Source of the DNA: Typhlomys cinereus
Lineage: Eukaryota > Chordata > Mammalia > Rodentia > Platacanthomyidae
Reading direction: 5' to 3'
NCBI GenBank assembly: GCA_023101885.1
Contig: JALPQD010000016.1
Coordinates: 6,780,396 to 6,844,395 of the forward strand
DNA: 64,000 bases
In this document: one piece after another, positions 23,973 to 35,700 of the stretch
Numbering within the stretch: position 1 is the first letter of the stretch
How the letters are laid out: every line of letters starts with the position of its first letter
The notes under the pieces: model-generated
Told to the model about the DNA's origin: nothing
Database searches by the model: none
Seen by the model: the letters and a program-made list of their open reading frames with translations, nothing else
Position numbers and translations under genes: made by a program

Positions 23973-25344
23973 GACCTGCGACTCCCCATCTTCCTACCTC
24001 AGCCTTCTTGGCTGGCTTGACTCTAAAGAAAATGCTCACCCTCCCCCATCCCCATCCTCCCCCACAGCATTACCACATCTCTAAAATGTGTGTATCAAAG
24101 GTGTCTCTTGCCTGCTCTGTCATATTCTGTGGACGAGAGAAGAAACGCTGGGAGCATCTCTCTCTGTAGAGCCCATGAAGGGAGGAGATAGCCCCAAAAA
24201 AGAGAGGGCCCTGTCTTTACAGCGCCCTCGCCCTCAAAGGGTCTCAGTTTTTCATCTTTAAAATGGGCTACAGTCATGCACTCCGCAGCCAGAGCATGTC
24301 CAGTTCTGTCACGCTGTACTTCTCCAGCGCCCCCCACCATGAGCCCCCACCCCCTTAGGGGAAGGCAGTGGCCCTGGATTCCTTGCCTCACTCTTCAAAT
24401 GCTGGGCTTGGCATGAGGGGCTTCTGAAGGGACTCTTAGGCCTCTCTGGCTCAAGTTTATGCCAGAGTCCCCAGACCTTGATTTGCCTGCCCAGTCTTGA
24501 AAAAACAATGTCAGCAACATTTCCCTCCCTCCTTTTTGAGGTATGTTTTGATCCAAATGTCTGGAGCCATAGCCAGAAGTGGGTTCATCATTACCCCATG
24601 TACCATATTCCTTTTGCTTCTGGGGCGAGCTGCGATGTCTGTTGATTTCTGTCCCTTGCCTGTCCTTGTGTCTTTTCTTCTGCCAGCACCGTGAGGACAG
24701 GCTTCTCACTTTCGCATTCCAGAATGAACTGGACATGGGGAAGGCGGGTGAAACCCTTTCACTCAGATGAGGACACGAGGTTCTATTGCTTCCCTCCCCC
24801 TCAGCGCTTGTACCTAATCGAAGCCTAGAGCCTATGGCCAGGGAGGAGTCAAAGAGTCAGCAGCAGAAGTCTGTGACACAGGACATCCGTTCTTGCATTC
24901 TTTCCTTTCTACCTCACACCAGCACTGGATGGGGCGGGTTGGGGGGAGGTGGGGAGAGACAAAGGAAATGACAACAGTGTTGGCAATGAGAATAGTTGGC
25001 AGCAGTGGCGTTCTCGTGCTCCAGATTGGATTTCACATGCCTTGTCTCACAGCTATGGAGTCAGGTAGTTGGGTTTAAAACCCAGGGGTAGACGTTACCG
25101 TCCACCCTACCCCACCCATTGCAGAGGGCTTCTGCTTTCTGTACCTATCTCCTAAGGATCAGTCTTTGCTGACAGCCTCACCTCGCCAAAGGGCCTGACG
25201 CTTACTTCCGTCCTTGTGTGATCCCCTGGCAGGACTAACTTAGACTATCATCCATACCCCAGTCTAAAACCTGACTTTTCCCCCTAACACTGTACTTTTG
25301 CTTAGCTTCATTCTGTTTCCCTGGCTTCTTGTTTGTTTAAGAGA

Positions 25345-25500
25345 GGGGGGCACATGCATGCATGTCATGCCACACAGGTAGAGGTCAGAGGACAAGCTTT
25401 GGAAGTCAAGTCTCTCCTGCCATCATGAGGGGACTGAACTCAGGTTACCAGGTTTGCAAACACATCCCTTGTCCACGGAGTTATCTTGTCGAGTTCTCTT
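25345..25500 (-). repeat. B2/B4-like SINE, diverged
   Basis: GGTAGAGGTCAGAGGACAAG, GGGGACTGAACTCAGGTTAC and CCACGGAGTTATCTTGTCGA are in reversed SINE order. Confidence 0.6.
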
Positions 25501-25864
25501 TCTTAGGACCCATCTTAAATTCTGCTTCTGGGAGCCAATCCTAGAATGTTCCCCTATTACAGCTGAAGTTGTGTATTGAGGTTGAATAACATACGAAGAG
25601 ACATTGCTTATCCCTTTTTGTCTAGAAGTCCGGGGCCTTGGTATAAAGTTACCTAGGACCCAGCACTGAGCCAGCCTTGGACCACTGCTAACTGCTGAGA
25701 GAACGGCACTGAGGACAGAATTCAGGCTGAAAAGTCAGTGAGAGGTGACATGGGTCTAGAAGTCTGCAAGGAGGGCACATAGAGGGCAAAGGTGAGCCAA
25801 AGAAGCAGCCCATGGGAGGCAGGATTGTGAAAAAGAATGGTATAAACTAGCCACTCTTAGGAAA

Positions 25865-27416
25865 GGGTTGCCAGGAGCTAGTGATAAAGAGCTAGGTGTC
25901 ATTTATACTCTGAACCTTTTTGATTGATGAGGGAAGATCCAGCTCATGGTAAGTGTAGCTTTTACTCTGGGCAGATGGATAAGATGAAGTGATATGATTC
26001 AGGAAGTTGGCATTCTTTAGTATACTTAGCCAGACATGCTGGTCTGGTGAGTAAGGATTGTCCCTTCTTAGCAATGGATATGATATAGCCAGTTCCCTGG
26101 ATGCCTGATGTTGGTGTGAGTTTTCCTACCAAACTAGACTAAAAGATGTGGCTGGGCAATCCTAAGAAAGAATAAAACCTCTTTTCCCCCCCTTAAGCCA
26201 TTTGGTTGTGAATTTATCTGCAACAATTGAGGCAAACTGCTACAGATACCAGTACCGAGATGTGAGGTGCTGTGGTTAAGATGAAGAGAATCTGGTTCCA
26301 GAAAGTGAAGTGTTGCCGTGAAACTGGAAAATGCAGTGCTAGAGAACTAAGACATTGCTGATTAAATCTAACTATGTGACTTTTGTGGATTTTGAACTTT
26401 TTTGGAGAAATTCGGAAATGTTTGAAGTTTTTGAGACTAATGGCTACAAAAATTGTTGGGCAGTGTTGAGTGGATCATTTGGAAAAAGAAATGCTAAGAG
26501 AGTTATGGATTCTTTGAGCCCAGCTTGCGATGAAGGCCACAAGGACTTCCATGACGCTGAATTTAAAGATGATGGTCTGGTTGAAGAGAACTGTGTTGAC
26601 AACCTTGAAGTTTTGCTTGAGGAAAAGGCAGACAGCAGAGTAGCTATGACTCTTGGATAAATGAGAATCACTGAAGAAAATCTGAGTGCTTTGCTTTAGG
26701 ATGGTGGGAGAAATGAATATTATCTTATGGCTATCTCATTCTGTGAAAACCCAGATTTGCTCAGAAGGAGAAAGCCTAAGTTGAAGCAGTTTCTGGCCTT
26801 TCAAATGTTTTGGCTGTTAGAAAAGGGCTTTTCCAAGATCAGCACACACAGCTGTGGTTCCAGTGGACCAAGGTACATCTCGGAGTTTGGCAACGTCATC
26901 CAGATAGTACTGGGGTTCGTGAAGATTGGTTAAAGCTTGTCACCAAGTGGCAGGACTGAATTCCTCTAAAGGAAGGGGGAGCTTATAGCTGTAGCAGCAA
27001 ACGAAGAATGTTGCTGAAGATGCCAGAACCGTGGAATATGTTCTGAGGACAGCTGTGAGTGCAAGTTCAGCCTGGTCCAGAAAAAAAGCTGTGAGTATAG
27101 ATTGGAGATGACCCAAAGGAAAGAATCCTATGATTAGAAAAGCATAAGCAATGGTTTTGCCCAGGAATTTTGAGTGGGCCTGACTATATGATGAGCAGCA
27201 TAAGATCATGGCCAGACATGCTAGTCTGGCAAGTAAGGATTGTCCCTCTCTTAGCAATACTATGGTGTGACTAGTTCCCTTAGCACCTGATATTGATAAG
27301 ATCTATCCTGTCAGATGTGGCCAGACAATTGTAAGCAAGAATAAAAGTCCTTGTTCTCTCTTAAGTTGTTTGGTTTTGAATTTATCAGCAACATGAAGAG
27401 TAACTGCAACAGTTCA
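25865..27416 (+). mobile_element. MaLR-type LTR element with both LTRs
   Basis: Two diverged LTRs (about 25865-26245 and about 27000-27416) share GCCAGACATGCTGGTCTGG, AAGGATTGTCCCT and AATAAAA plus the end GTGAATTTATCTGCAACA. The internal part begins GATACCAGTACCGAGATGTG, like MaLR internal regions. A 101-codon open frame inside (26355-26660) shows no recognised family. Internal regions of MaLRs are non-autonomous. Confidence 0.55.
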
Positions 27417-27604
27417 TGTATATGTACATATATACATATATAATACTATATACCCTGTAAATATGCACAATTAAAATAATTGCAAGTTTTTAAAGTTTAT
27501 TTTAAATGTAAAAATTACTAATATTTGAAAAAATCTAAGAAGGCTGGAAAGGCAAGTCAAATAACTAACATTAAATGTGAAAGACATGAGGAAATTCAGA
27601 AACT

Positions 27605-27715
27605 ATAGGAGCTGGGTATGGTGGCCTGCACTTCTGACCTTAGCTACTCAGAAGGCTAAGACAGGAGTCTGAGTTTGAGGCCACTGTAGGTTACATGATA
27701 ACCCTGCTTAAAAAT
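27605..27715 (+). repeat. B1-like SINE
   Basis: GAGCTGGGTATGGTGGCCTG, GCTACTCAGAAGGCTAAGAC and GAGTTTGAGGCCACTGTAGG follow the B1 order. Confidence 0.75.
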
Positions 27716-28424
27716 ACTGAATAAATAACATAAAAATATGGTTAAGAGAAAATACTATTCACAATACTATATAGTATTGCATTATACTAATTTCAAACAT
27801 CTTGAAAATGCAATTTTTTTCTAAAATATGAATTCCTAGAATTTAGTTTAAACTAAGTAAGTGGAAAGTAACCAACACAATCTGGGAAAATTTTAAATTA
27901 TCAAATTTGTTTCTGAAAGTGTATCTATAACACCAGTTCTCAGGGATCAGAGGCCAAAGAGTCATGAGTTCAAGTAAACTTGCATAATACAGTGAGATCC
28001 TGTCTCAAAAACGAACTAAACCCAGAGACCACTTGGACATCATGGGAAGGACTTTTGATATGCTGGCTGAAGAATGTTGGAGTCAATCAGATGGGAGCCT
28101 GGATAGGAGGGTGGCACAGTCATTTAGGTGAAAATGAGAGTGCCATGTTTTGGAAGGAAGCAAGATTCTGGAATACACTTAGAAGTCACCCTGGACGTGA
28201 ACTCAAGGAAGCTTGTTGCTGATCTTCACTGAAACAGGAATGCAGGAAAGGAGAGAGTCTGGCTCGGCTTTAGACTTGAAAAAGTTTATAATCCATAAAA
28301 GGTATCACAGAGGACTTGTGAGAATTCTTCCTTCACTTGCTGATGGACCCCTACACAATTCCTGGCTCTCGTAGATAGATAGTGCTAGAGTAGGGATAGG
28401 TGTAAGGAGACCTTTGACTATGGA

Positions 28425-28655
28425 TGCAGAAGTGGTGTGGACTCCGTACTGATTTTTATGGCGGTTGAACCAGCTTGAATTCCCACCAGCAGTGCCTGAG
28501 AGTTCCCTTTTCCTGTATGTGTTGCATATTTTCTAGAGCACAACCATCCTGACTATGGAATCTTGGTGCAATTTAATTTGTATTTGACTGATGGGTATGG
28601 ATGGTGAACATTTTTCACTTGTTTAATGGCCATTTACACTTCATCTTGGCTTAGG
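28425..28655 (-). mobile_element. L1 ORF2 fragment
   Basis: The plus strand reads as reversed L1: GGACTCCGTACTGATTTTTA, TCCCACCAGCAGTGCCTGAG and TTTAATGGCCATTTACACTT. Confidence 0.55.
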
Positions 28656-28844
28656 TGAGTGGGAAGGTGCTAGGAGTCTAGTCTACATTGGCAGTTCCAG
28701 ACCAGTCAAGACTATATAGTGAGGCTGTTTCCAATAGTAATGATAACAATAATAATAATAAATTCTTTATATTTGAAACACTCAACATGGCCTACTTGGG
28801 TGCTCTTTCCGTACAAGTGACCTTTTGATAGAATTGCCTTGGGT

Positions 28845-28935
28845 TTGTTTGTTTGTTTTGTGTATCTTTGTAAATTGAACCCAGGGTCTTATGCATGCTA
28901 AATCCACATGTTACAGTTCAGCTACATTTTGAGCT
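28845..28935 (-). repeat. ID-like SINE
   Basis: AAATTGAACCCAGGGTCTTA followed by TGCATGCTAAATCC is a reversed ID unit. Confidence 0.55.
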
Positions 28936-29164
28936 CCCCCAATATCCAATTCTAACTTATGATGGAATATTTATGTAATGCAGCTACATAGGATGCTTTC
29001 TTCTCTCCCTTATTCTTATTCCTTGATTTTTTTTTCCTCATGACTGTTCATATAAGTCCATCAAGTATCCTGGGGTACTCTGATGTAATTTAAGGGGCAA
29101 TGCAATTTAACCTACTTGTCAGCTTAGAGGTATTTTTCTTCTACTTTCTGTGGCCAGAGGTAGG

Positions 29165-29430
29165 TTTGTCTTAGTCATTTAGGGTTGCTGTAGCAAGGTA
29201 GCGTAGACCATTCACAGTCTAGAAACTGGAAAGCCCCAGGTCTAGGTGCCAGCACATCTGATCTGGGGAGGGCTCATGGGGTGGAGAAACAAACGGGTTC
29301 CTGTGTCTTCTTGTAAGGACACGCATGTCACCTCAAAGATCTACCTTAACAACTTTGTTATGCCCCCAAAGGCCCCATTTCTGAGTCCCTCAGTACTGGT
29401 ACTCGACAGTGCATGCACGTGGGGAGAACA
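29165..29430 (-). repeat. MaLR/MLT1-like ancient LTR fragment
   Basis: GTCTTAGTCATTTAGGGTTG, CTGTAGCAAGGTAGCGTAGA and GTGCCAGCACATCTGATCTG follow the reversed order of old MaLR LTRs. Confidence 0.45.
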
Positions 29431-29527
29431 CGAACTTTCAGTAACAATAAGGTCTCCTTCAATGTTCAAGCCTCCTTTTCCTCCTTTTTCTTTTCCTTCT
29501 TTTCCTCCTTCTCCTTCTAGTCTGTGA

Positions 29528-29650
29528 CCCAGGGTCTCATATAGCCTCAAATTCACTCATGTAACCCAGACTGGTCTCAAACTCTTGATCCTTCTGCCTC
29601 TACCGCTCGAGTGCTGGGATTACAGAGATATGCCACCCCACCCAGATCTT
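29528..29650 (-). repeat. B1-like SINE
   Basis: The reversed B1 reads AACCCAGACTGGTCTCAAAC and GAGTGCTGGGATTACAGAGA. Confidence 0.8.
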
Positions 29651-29669
29651 CTTCTCCCCCTCTTTCTTA

Positions 29670-29788
29670 TTCCTTTTTTTTTTTTTTTAGAAAAGGTCAC
29701 AATATCTAGCCTAGAATGGCCCTAAACTCCTAATCCTACTTTACTTTTTGAGTGTTAGGATCGCAGACATGCATCATCATGCTCAGAC
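29670..29788 (-). repeat. B1-like SINE, second diverged copy
   Basis: A T run, CCTAGAATGGCCCTAAACTC and GAGTGTTAGGATCGCAGACA. It lies head-to-tail with the copy at 29528. Confidence 0.65.
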
Positions 29789-30569
29789 ATTCATGAGACC
29801 TGCACTCTCTGTGGATTAAAAACTACTACATAGAGTAGTAAGAAAAAAGGTCACACATTCTCATATGGATTTTTGGATGGGAAAAAGAAGCTGGCATCTA
29901 CGTGGAAGATGATTCCATTTTCTTATGAACCAATGAGCTGGGGATCTGTCTGTGGAAGCACTCACCACACTGTGACAGTAGGATCCGAGATGGTGGAAGG
30001 GGGTGTCCTGTGTTCCTGGGGTTGCGGGAAGTAGCATCAATAAGGCAAGTTTGTGCTAACTCCAGGGAGAAAGCTTGCTTAGGAAGAACTCAGTCAGCAT
30101 GTGGAGGTTGGGGGGGGGCTGGACCTCTGTGGATGAATCTCAGAACATCTGTAGACGGGACAGTGGCATGGAAGGGCCTTGTCATAACAGTACTCTCCTT
30201 TTTTAGAGTTTTAGAGAACTGAGAAAGAACCCTGTCCCTTCTCTCTGTAGGACTTGCACTGTGGAAATGGCCTGTGGACTGCAGGACAGAGGACAGGGCC
30301 AAGACACTCAAAAGACCCTCTATACGGGGACGCTGGAGCATCTGTCATGATCTGACAAGCCATGTAGGTGTCCCCCCCTCCTTTTTCTCACTCATCATTC
30401 CTTCCCGCCCTTCCTGTTGCCAAGATTGCCTTCCTCACATCCCTAGGTCACAAAACTGTGTTCCTTTGCCTTCCATAGATGGGAACTAGAGTAGACAAGC
30501 AACTCTTGGCTAGTCCCAGTCCCTTCAGTGCTAAGCATCTGTGAAGTAGGGCTGACAAGACTCCAAGTT

Positions 30570-30718
30570 TACTAAGCTAATGATAGACCTTTGTGTTTAC
30601 TTTTCTTTCAGATAAGCTAAGTTGTTGGGGACTGACTTGAAAACTGTGAAAAATCCCCCAACAACTTAGGTTATCTGAAAAAAAAAGTAAACACAAAGGT
30701 CTATCATTAGCATTAGTA
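30570..30718. repeat. Long near-perfect inverted repeat (hairpin)
   Basis: The left arm 30570-30630 and right arm 30655-30718 are reverse complements over about 60 bases, with only one or two substitutions and short indels in a T/A run. They are separated by a spacer of about 24 nt. The left arm contains GATAGACCTTTGTGTTTACT and the right arm the reverse AGTAAACACAAAGGTCTATC. I do not recognise a repeat family. Confidence 0.9.
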
Positions 30719-31894
30719 TTTTTAGCAATATGGAAACAGTGCTAAATATCATGTGAAGTACCCTTAGGGACAGTCGAATAGTGACTGTGTATTTCAGCTG
30801 GGTTACCTAGAGCCTTTGAACCTACCCTTGACCACCACTGAAAATGAGAATGAAAATCACTGAGCAAGGACCATCAGGAAGAGCCTTGTGTTCCAGCACA
30901 TGAGGGCCATCAGTGGTTGGCAGTTTAGGTTGTTTGTAGTTATTAACTATCATAGATAATCTTGCAGTGAACACTTGTCATCAAATTTTTATGTGCATCT
31001 ATGATGGTTTCCTGTTGGATCTGGAGCTACTGCATCAGAGACACTACACATTATTTAGAGATTTGCTTTCCAGTTGCCCTTTGTCCTTTATTGAAATTCC
31101 TCTTAGCAGGCTATTTGCAAGTTTCAGTTTCATAGGGGAGAATTTGCTTAGAAAGAGGGAAGGTGGTTTGTATTCACCAAGACTAGAATTCACTGCAAGT
31201 AGCAGAAATCCCTAAATGGAGGTGGTTTAAATAAAATATAACTATCCTTCCCTGTGATGTCATCGACAGAATTACTGTTCAGGGAACTAGTCCTCAGCAC
31301 TGGCTTCTGTCCCTCGGTCCAGCATAACTGCCTAAGGTCTAGCCATCCCTTTGGCCTCCTAGCCCAAAGGAAGAAGCTAAAAAGGTTCAGACGGTATTTC
31401 TACTTGCACCCCACTGGACAAGCCTTGAGTTGCATCTAACTGTGAAGGAGGCTGGGGAGTGGGGGTTTATGTCTGCTCTAGAGACCAGAGACTACTTGGA
31501 AGTTTCAGTGAATAGTATGGAGGACAATAGAAAGGACAGTGCTGGGGGGTGATTAGATGTCTTTCCCATAAAGTTAGCTCAAACCTAGTGCAGCACAAAT
31601 TTTCTGTGGAAACAAGAAAGAATCCTTAAAGGCCCATCTATAGGAAATGAGCTACTAGATCTTTCCAGAGAGCCAGGGACCAAACTCAGATGGGGATGTG
31701 CAGATCAGACCTACCTCTGGAGAGGTGCTTACCTGTCGATGTTCTGCTGCCCTTATGCAGGCATCTTGAGTGTCTTTCTTGGGTTCTCCCCAGCACCCTG
31801 GTTCAATACCCTGGGCCCCAACTCATTCCCCAGGTCAATCCACACCTCTAGTTCCCCTACCCCAACTCACCTACCTCTCTCTCTGTTTCTGCAG

Positions 31895-32201
31895 AGCCAG
31901 CCCCTCATGGACCCCGTCAGCTTACAGTTGAGCACTGAAAACCTGTGGGCCTGGCTTGTGAGACTTCTGAGTCAACACTCAGAGTGGCTGAGTGCAAAGA
32001 TGAGGTTCTTCCTCCCTACCATGGACCTGGACTGCAGCACTGAGGCCCTGGACCCTGAGCAGAGGGTCATCCAGCAGCTCAGCAGGCTGCACAACCAGGG
32101 TACAGCCGTCTGGCAATCGTTCATCTTCTGTCTGTGCATGGAGTTGGATGTGCCTCTGAACTGTGAGGTGCCACTGCTGAGCATCTGGGGCCAAAATGAT
32201 G
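31895..32201 (+). CDS. NLRC5: NLRC5 coding exon 1 (atypical CARD region; ATG at 31907)
   Basis: The acceptor is gtttctgcag, the 5' UTR part is 12 nt, the ATG is at 31907 and the donor is G|gtaagg. It encodes residues 1-98, beginning MDPVSLQLSTENLWAWLVRL and containing FFLPTMDLDCSTEALDPEQR. In human NLRC5 this N-terminal helical domain is divergent from classic CARDs and is needed for transactivation. The codon at the junction is completed by exon 2 (phase 1). The frame is open upstream into the intron, but the acceptor and the family match fix the start. Confidence 0.95.
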
Positions 32202-32701
32202 GTAAGGGCTTGTGTGGGGTATGCAAAGCAGCCAGCACAGTCCTATACCCAAGGAGCCTGTCGAGAACAGTCATTCCAAATACCCGCAGTGCCTGAAAGG
32301 CTCCTTTCTGCATAGTGATTAGATGTTCTACTAATTGTCCAATTCACCAGACAGCAGCTGAGTGAGAGCACAAGATATTGGGGAGCAGTAGAGTCCTTTG
32401 ATAGACAATGGATCATATATACTTTTGACCACTGTGGTCTTCAAGATTCACCACCAACTTCCTGGACAGATGACTGGTGCCAATTTTATTTCTTCTGAAC
32501 TTGTGTCTGAGCCCCAAGCAGTGTAGGGATGGCTTGTGGGTAAACTGCTTGCTGTCTAAGCATAAGAAACTGGGTTCAGATGCCCAGCACCCATAGAAAA
32601 CTGAGCTTAGCAATGTGCTGGGGGTGGAGACAGGTGGATCCTGAGTACTTGCTATTCTGTCAGTTCAGTTTATCAGTAAACTCCAGTTCTGAGTTCCATA
32701 T

Positions 32702-32741
<40 letters not shown>

Positions 32742-35700
32742 CACACAAGAGCTCTAGCAATGTGAGAAGCCACACACACATGTACAGACAGCACATGCAT
32801 GCATGTGTGTGTGGTGTGTATGTATGCACTTATGCACGATACAAGTGTGTAGACATGCATCCAACTAACCAACGACATGTGTATAGATACTTCTGACCAC
32901 TGTTGCTTTTAAGAGTCAACACCAGCTTTCTGAATAGGTGACTAGTGTCAATTTTATTTCTGTTGAATCCATGACTGAGCCCTGAACAGATACCAACCAG
33001 TCAGAGCTTCCAGCGCACCCCATATTCCCATAGTCTCACCTCACATCACCATAGTATATTCTGTTCTGTCTTCTCTTGCAGAAATTCCCAAGCAGTTGAA
33101 AACTGAGGCAGAGAGCCAGACTGGATCTCAACTGCACCATGGTGAGGTCTGGGGCAGGGAACCAGGGGCACCAACAGAGCCACCGAGTCTCCACCTTAAG
33201 CCTAAGGAGGCTAGTGACAGCCATTCTCTCCTCAGTGCGTGGACCATACCTGATCTTCTCCTACTCTATGACTTTTAAGGCTGGTCCCACCCCCAGTTTC
33301 CAGGGATCTAACCTGGGACTCCAGGGAAGGCTGAGGTGGTCAGCCCTTGGTCACCTCCAGATGCTGTCAGATGTCACCCTAGGGACCTACTCTCACTGTT
33401 CTGTTCTCAAGAAATGTAGAAAGTCTGGGGACATGTCATAAGGATAATGAACACTGATATGAGCGGGTCCAAGCCTCTGGAATCTTCTGTCTCACAGTAT
33501 GATCTCCACAGAACCTGGTTCTTTCCTAGTGGGGATAATGCTGTGGATCTGTCTTGAACATCCTGGTTAGAAAAACCAGGCTCAGAACCTTCAACTCTCC
33601 CCACCACCCACGCACACCCCAATACCACCACCAACCTCAAAGCCCCCTCCTTGAACAGGAGCTGTTACTGTGGATGCAGCCTTTGCTGGACACTTTCTTG
33701 TGGTCCCTGAATGTGACCTATTTCTCTGGGTCTGCTTATGGAATGGAGCACTCCAAAGATGTTGTCCACACCCTTAATAACCTCTCCACCCCTTCCTTCC
33801 TTCTTTCTAGGCCTCAAGCGCCCTCATCAGAGCTGTGGGACCTCACCCCGTCGGAAGCACTGCAGGAAACAGAAGCTAGGTGGGTCCGGGGAGGGGAGTG
33901 CCCCTTTAAGGATGGATGATTCTGGGGCCTGCTGAAGACAAATCTTGGATCTTGTTCCTGGCTATAGAAAAGACTGGAGGTCTTGGGTGGGCAGAGAAGG
34001 AGGCGGGGACTTGCAGGGAAGAGATAGAAGCACCTAACAGACCATACTCTTGTTAACCGGGCTTTCCAAGGATACTGTCTTCTGGATTACAGGGGTTATA
34101 AGGAGGAGACCACTGTGATCTCAGGTCCAGGCCCTAAGTGACTAGTTTTGGGGTGAGTGGGCATGAAGAATGATGAAGATAACTAGCCCCAAGATGGGGG
34201 CTGAGGGAGAGAACAAGTCTGCTGAGGCCTAGTCATGAAGAGGACAAGAGGGAGAACCTCTCTCATCTTCTGCCAATGCTGCAGAATGGTCCTTGACCCT
34301 ACAGATGCAGTCCACCAAGTAATGAGCATAGCCAGAGGATTCACAGTCTATACAAAAAGAGGCTGCTGTCTCAGTCCTTCTGGGTGGCCCCCTGAGTCCT
34401 CCTGATGATCCTGGAATGGAAAGGTTAAGCAAGAAATCCCCTGATCTGATTGGACGCGGCAAGCCTATGAGTTACCAAGGCTCATTCCTGAGGAGAGATG
34501 CAGGGCTCACCTGGATCCCGGGAGAGCTTGCTTAATATAACGATCTGAGGCCAGTGCCGTCCCACAGCCAGCCCTTCCATCCCTCCCTCCATGGTTAAGT
34601 GGCTGCAGGGTCTATCTTGTCTTGTAACCTTCCCCTCTGCAAATTTGGCAGCACACCAAATTGTGCCCTTTTCTCAGGCTTCCAGCAGCTTGATCTTGGG
34701 ACCCCAGGATATGCAGGGAATGTAGGAGCACTTACCCTCATGCCATTACCTTGTCTCCTGCAGAACTGGCCAAGTCGTACCTGCAACTACTGAAGACCTT
34801 TGCCCAGCAGCACTACAGTGATGAAGGCCCAGAGTCAGGGCACAACCTACATCAAGCCTATGTGCCCCCCATCCTGCAGTGGAGTCGGGCTACAGCACCC
34901 TTGGATGCTCAGGATGGGACTAGTGTCAGGGACCACGAGACAGAAGATGACATTGATACGAGCATAAAGGACCTCTTCAACTTCAAAGCCCACAAGGGCC
35001 CACAAGTGACAGTACTCTTGGGGAAGGCTGGCATGGGCAAGACCACTCTGGCCCATTGGCTCCGTTGGAAGTGGGCCAATGGTCAGCTGGACCACTTCCA
35101 GGCCTTGTTCTTGTTTGAGTTCCGCCTACTCAACCTGATCACTCGTTTACTGACACTGCCCCAGCTTCTTTTTGATCTGTATCTGAGCCCAGAGTCAGAC
35201 CCTGATGATGTACTCCAGTACCTGGAGCAGAATGCTTGTCGAGTCCTGCTGATCTTTGATGGGCTGGATGAGGCCCTCCACCTCCATCCCAGCGAGGAAC
35301 CCGGGGGTCCTGATGGGGCGGGCTCTGCTCTCACTCTCTTCTCCCGCCTTTGCCATGGGGTCCTCCTGCCTGGCTGCTGGGTGATGGCCACCTCGCGCCC
35401 AGGAAAGCTTCCCACCTGTGTCCCCACCGAGGCAGCCATGGTGTACATGTGGGGTTTCGATGGGCTGCGGGTAGAGAAGTACATGAGTCACTTCTTCAGT
35501 GATCTGCTGCCTCAGGAGGAGGCTCTAGCGGAGATAAGGACCAACAGGCAACTCCGGGGCATGTGCGAGGTACCTGCTCTTTGCAGAGTCGCCTGCCTCT
35601 GCCTCCACCACCTGATCCCCAGAAACGCCACCGGCCAATCTGCAGCGCTCCTGCCCACCATGACCCAGCTCTACTTGCAGATGGTGACTGCCCCCTGTGA

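Larger units (their letters stand above)
6256..31894 (+). other. NLRC5: Long 5' intron region of NLRC5, repeat filled
   Basis: This is 25.6 kb between the presumed first exon donor and the first coding exon. It may contain further non-coding exons that I cannot identify. Recognisable content is listed separately: SINEs, an L1 split by an LTR element, a MaLR element, microsatellites and a long hairpin. No other gene was recognised on either strand. Confidence 0.5.

Noticed and set aside
31739..31906. Upstream ATG extending the first NLRC5 coding exon
   Set aside because: The extension is intronic polypyrimidine sequence before a strong acceptor at 31894. The N terminus matching human NLRC5 starts at 31907.
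32703..32740. Tandem repeats as a CRISPR array
   Set aside because: Simple CA dinucleotides in a mammalian genome. No array of spaced repeats exists anywhere in the window.
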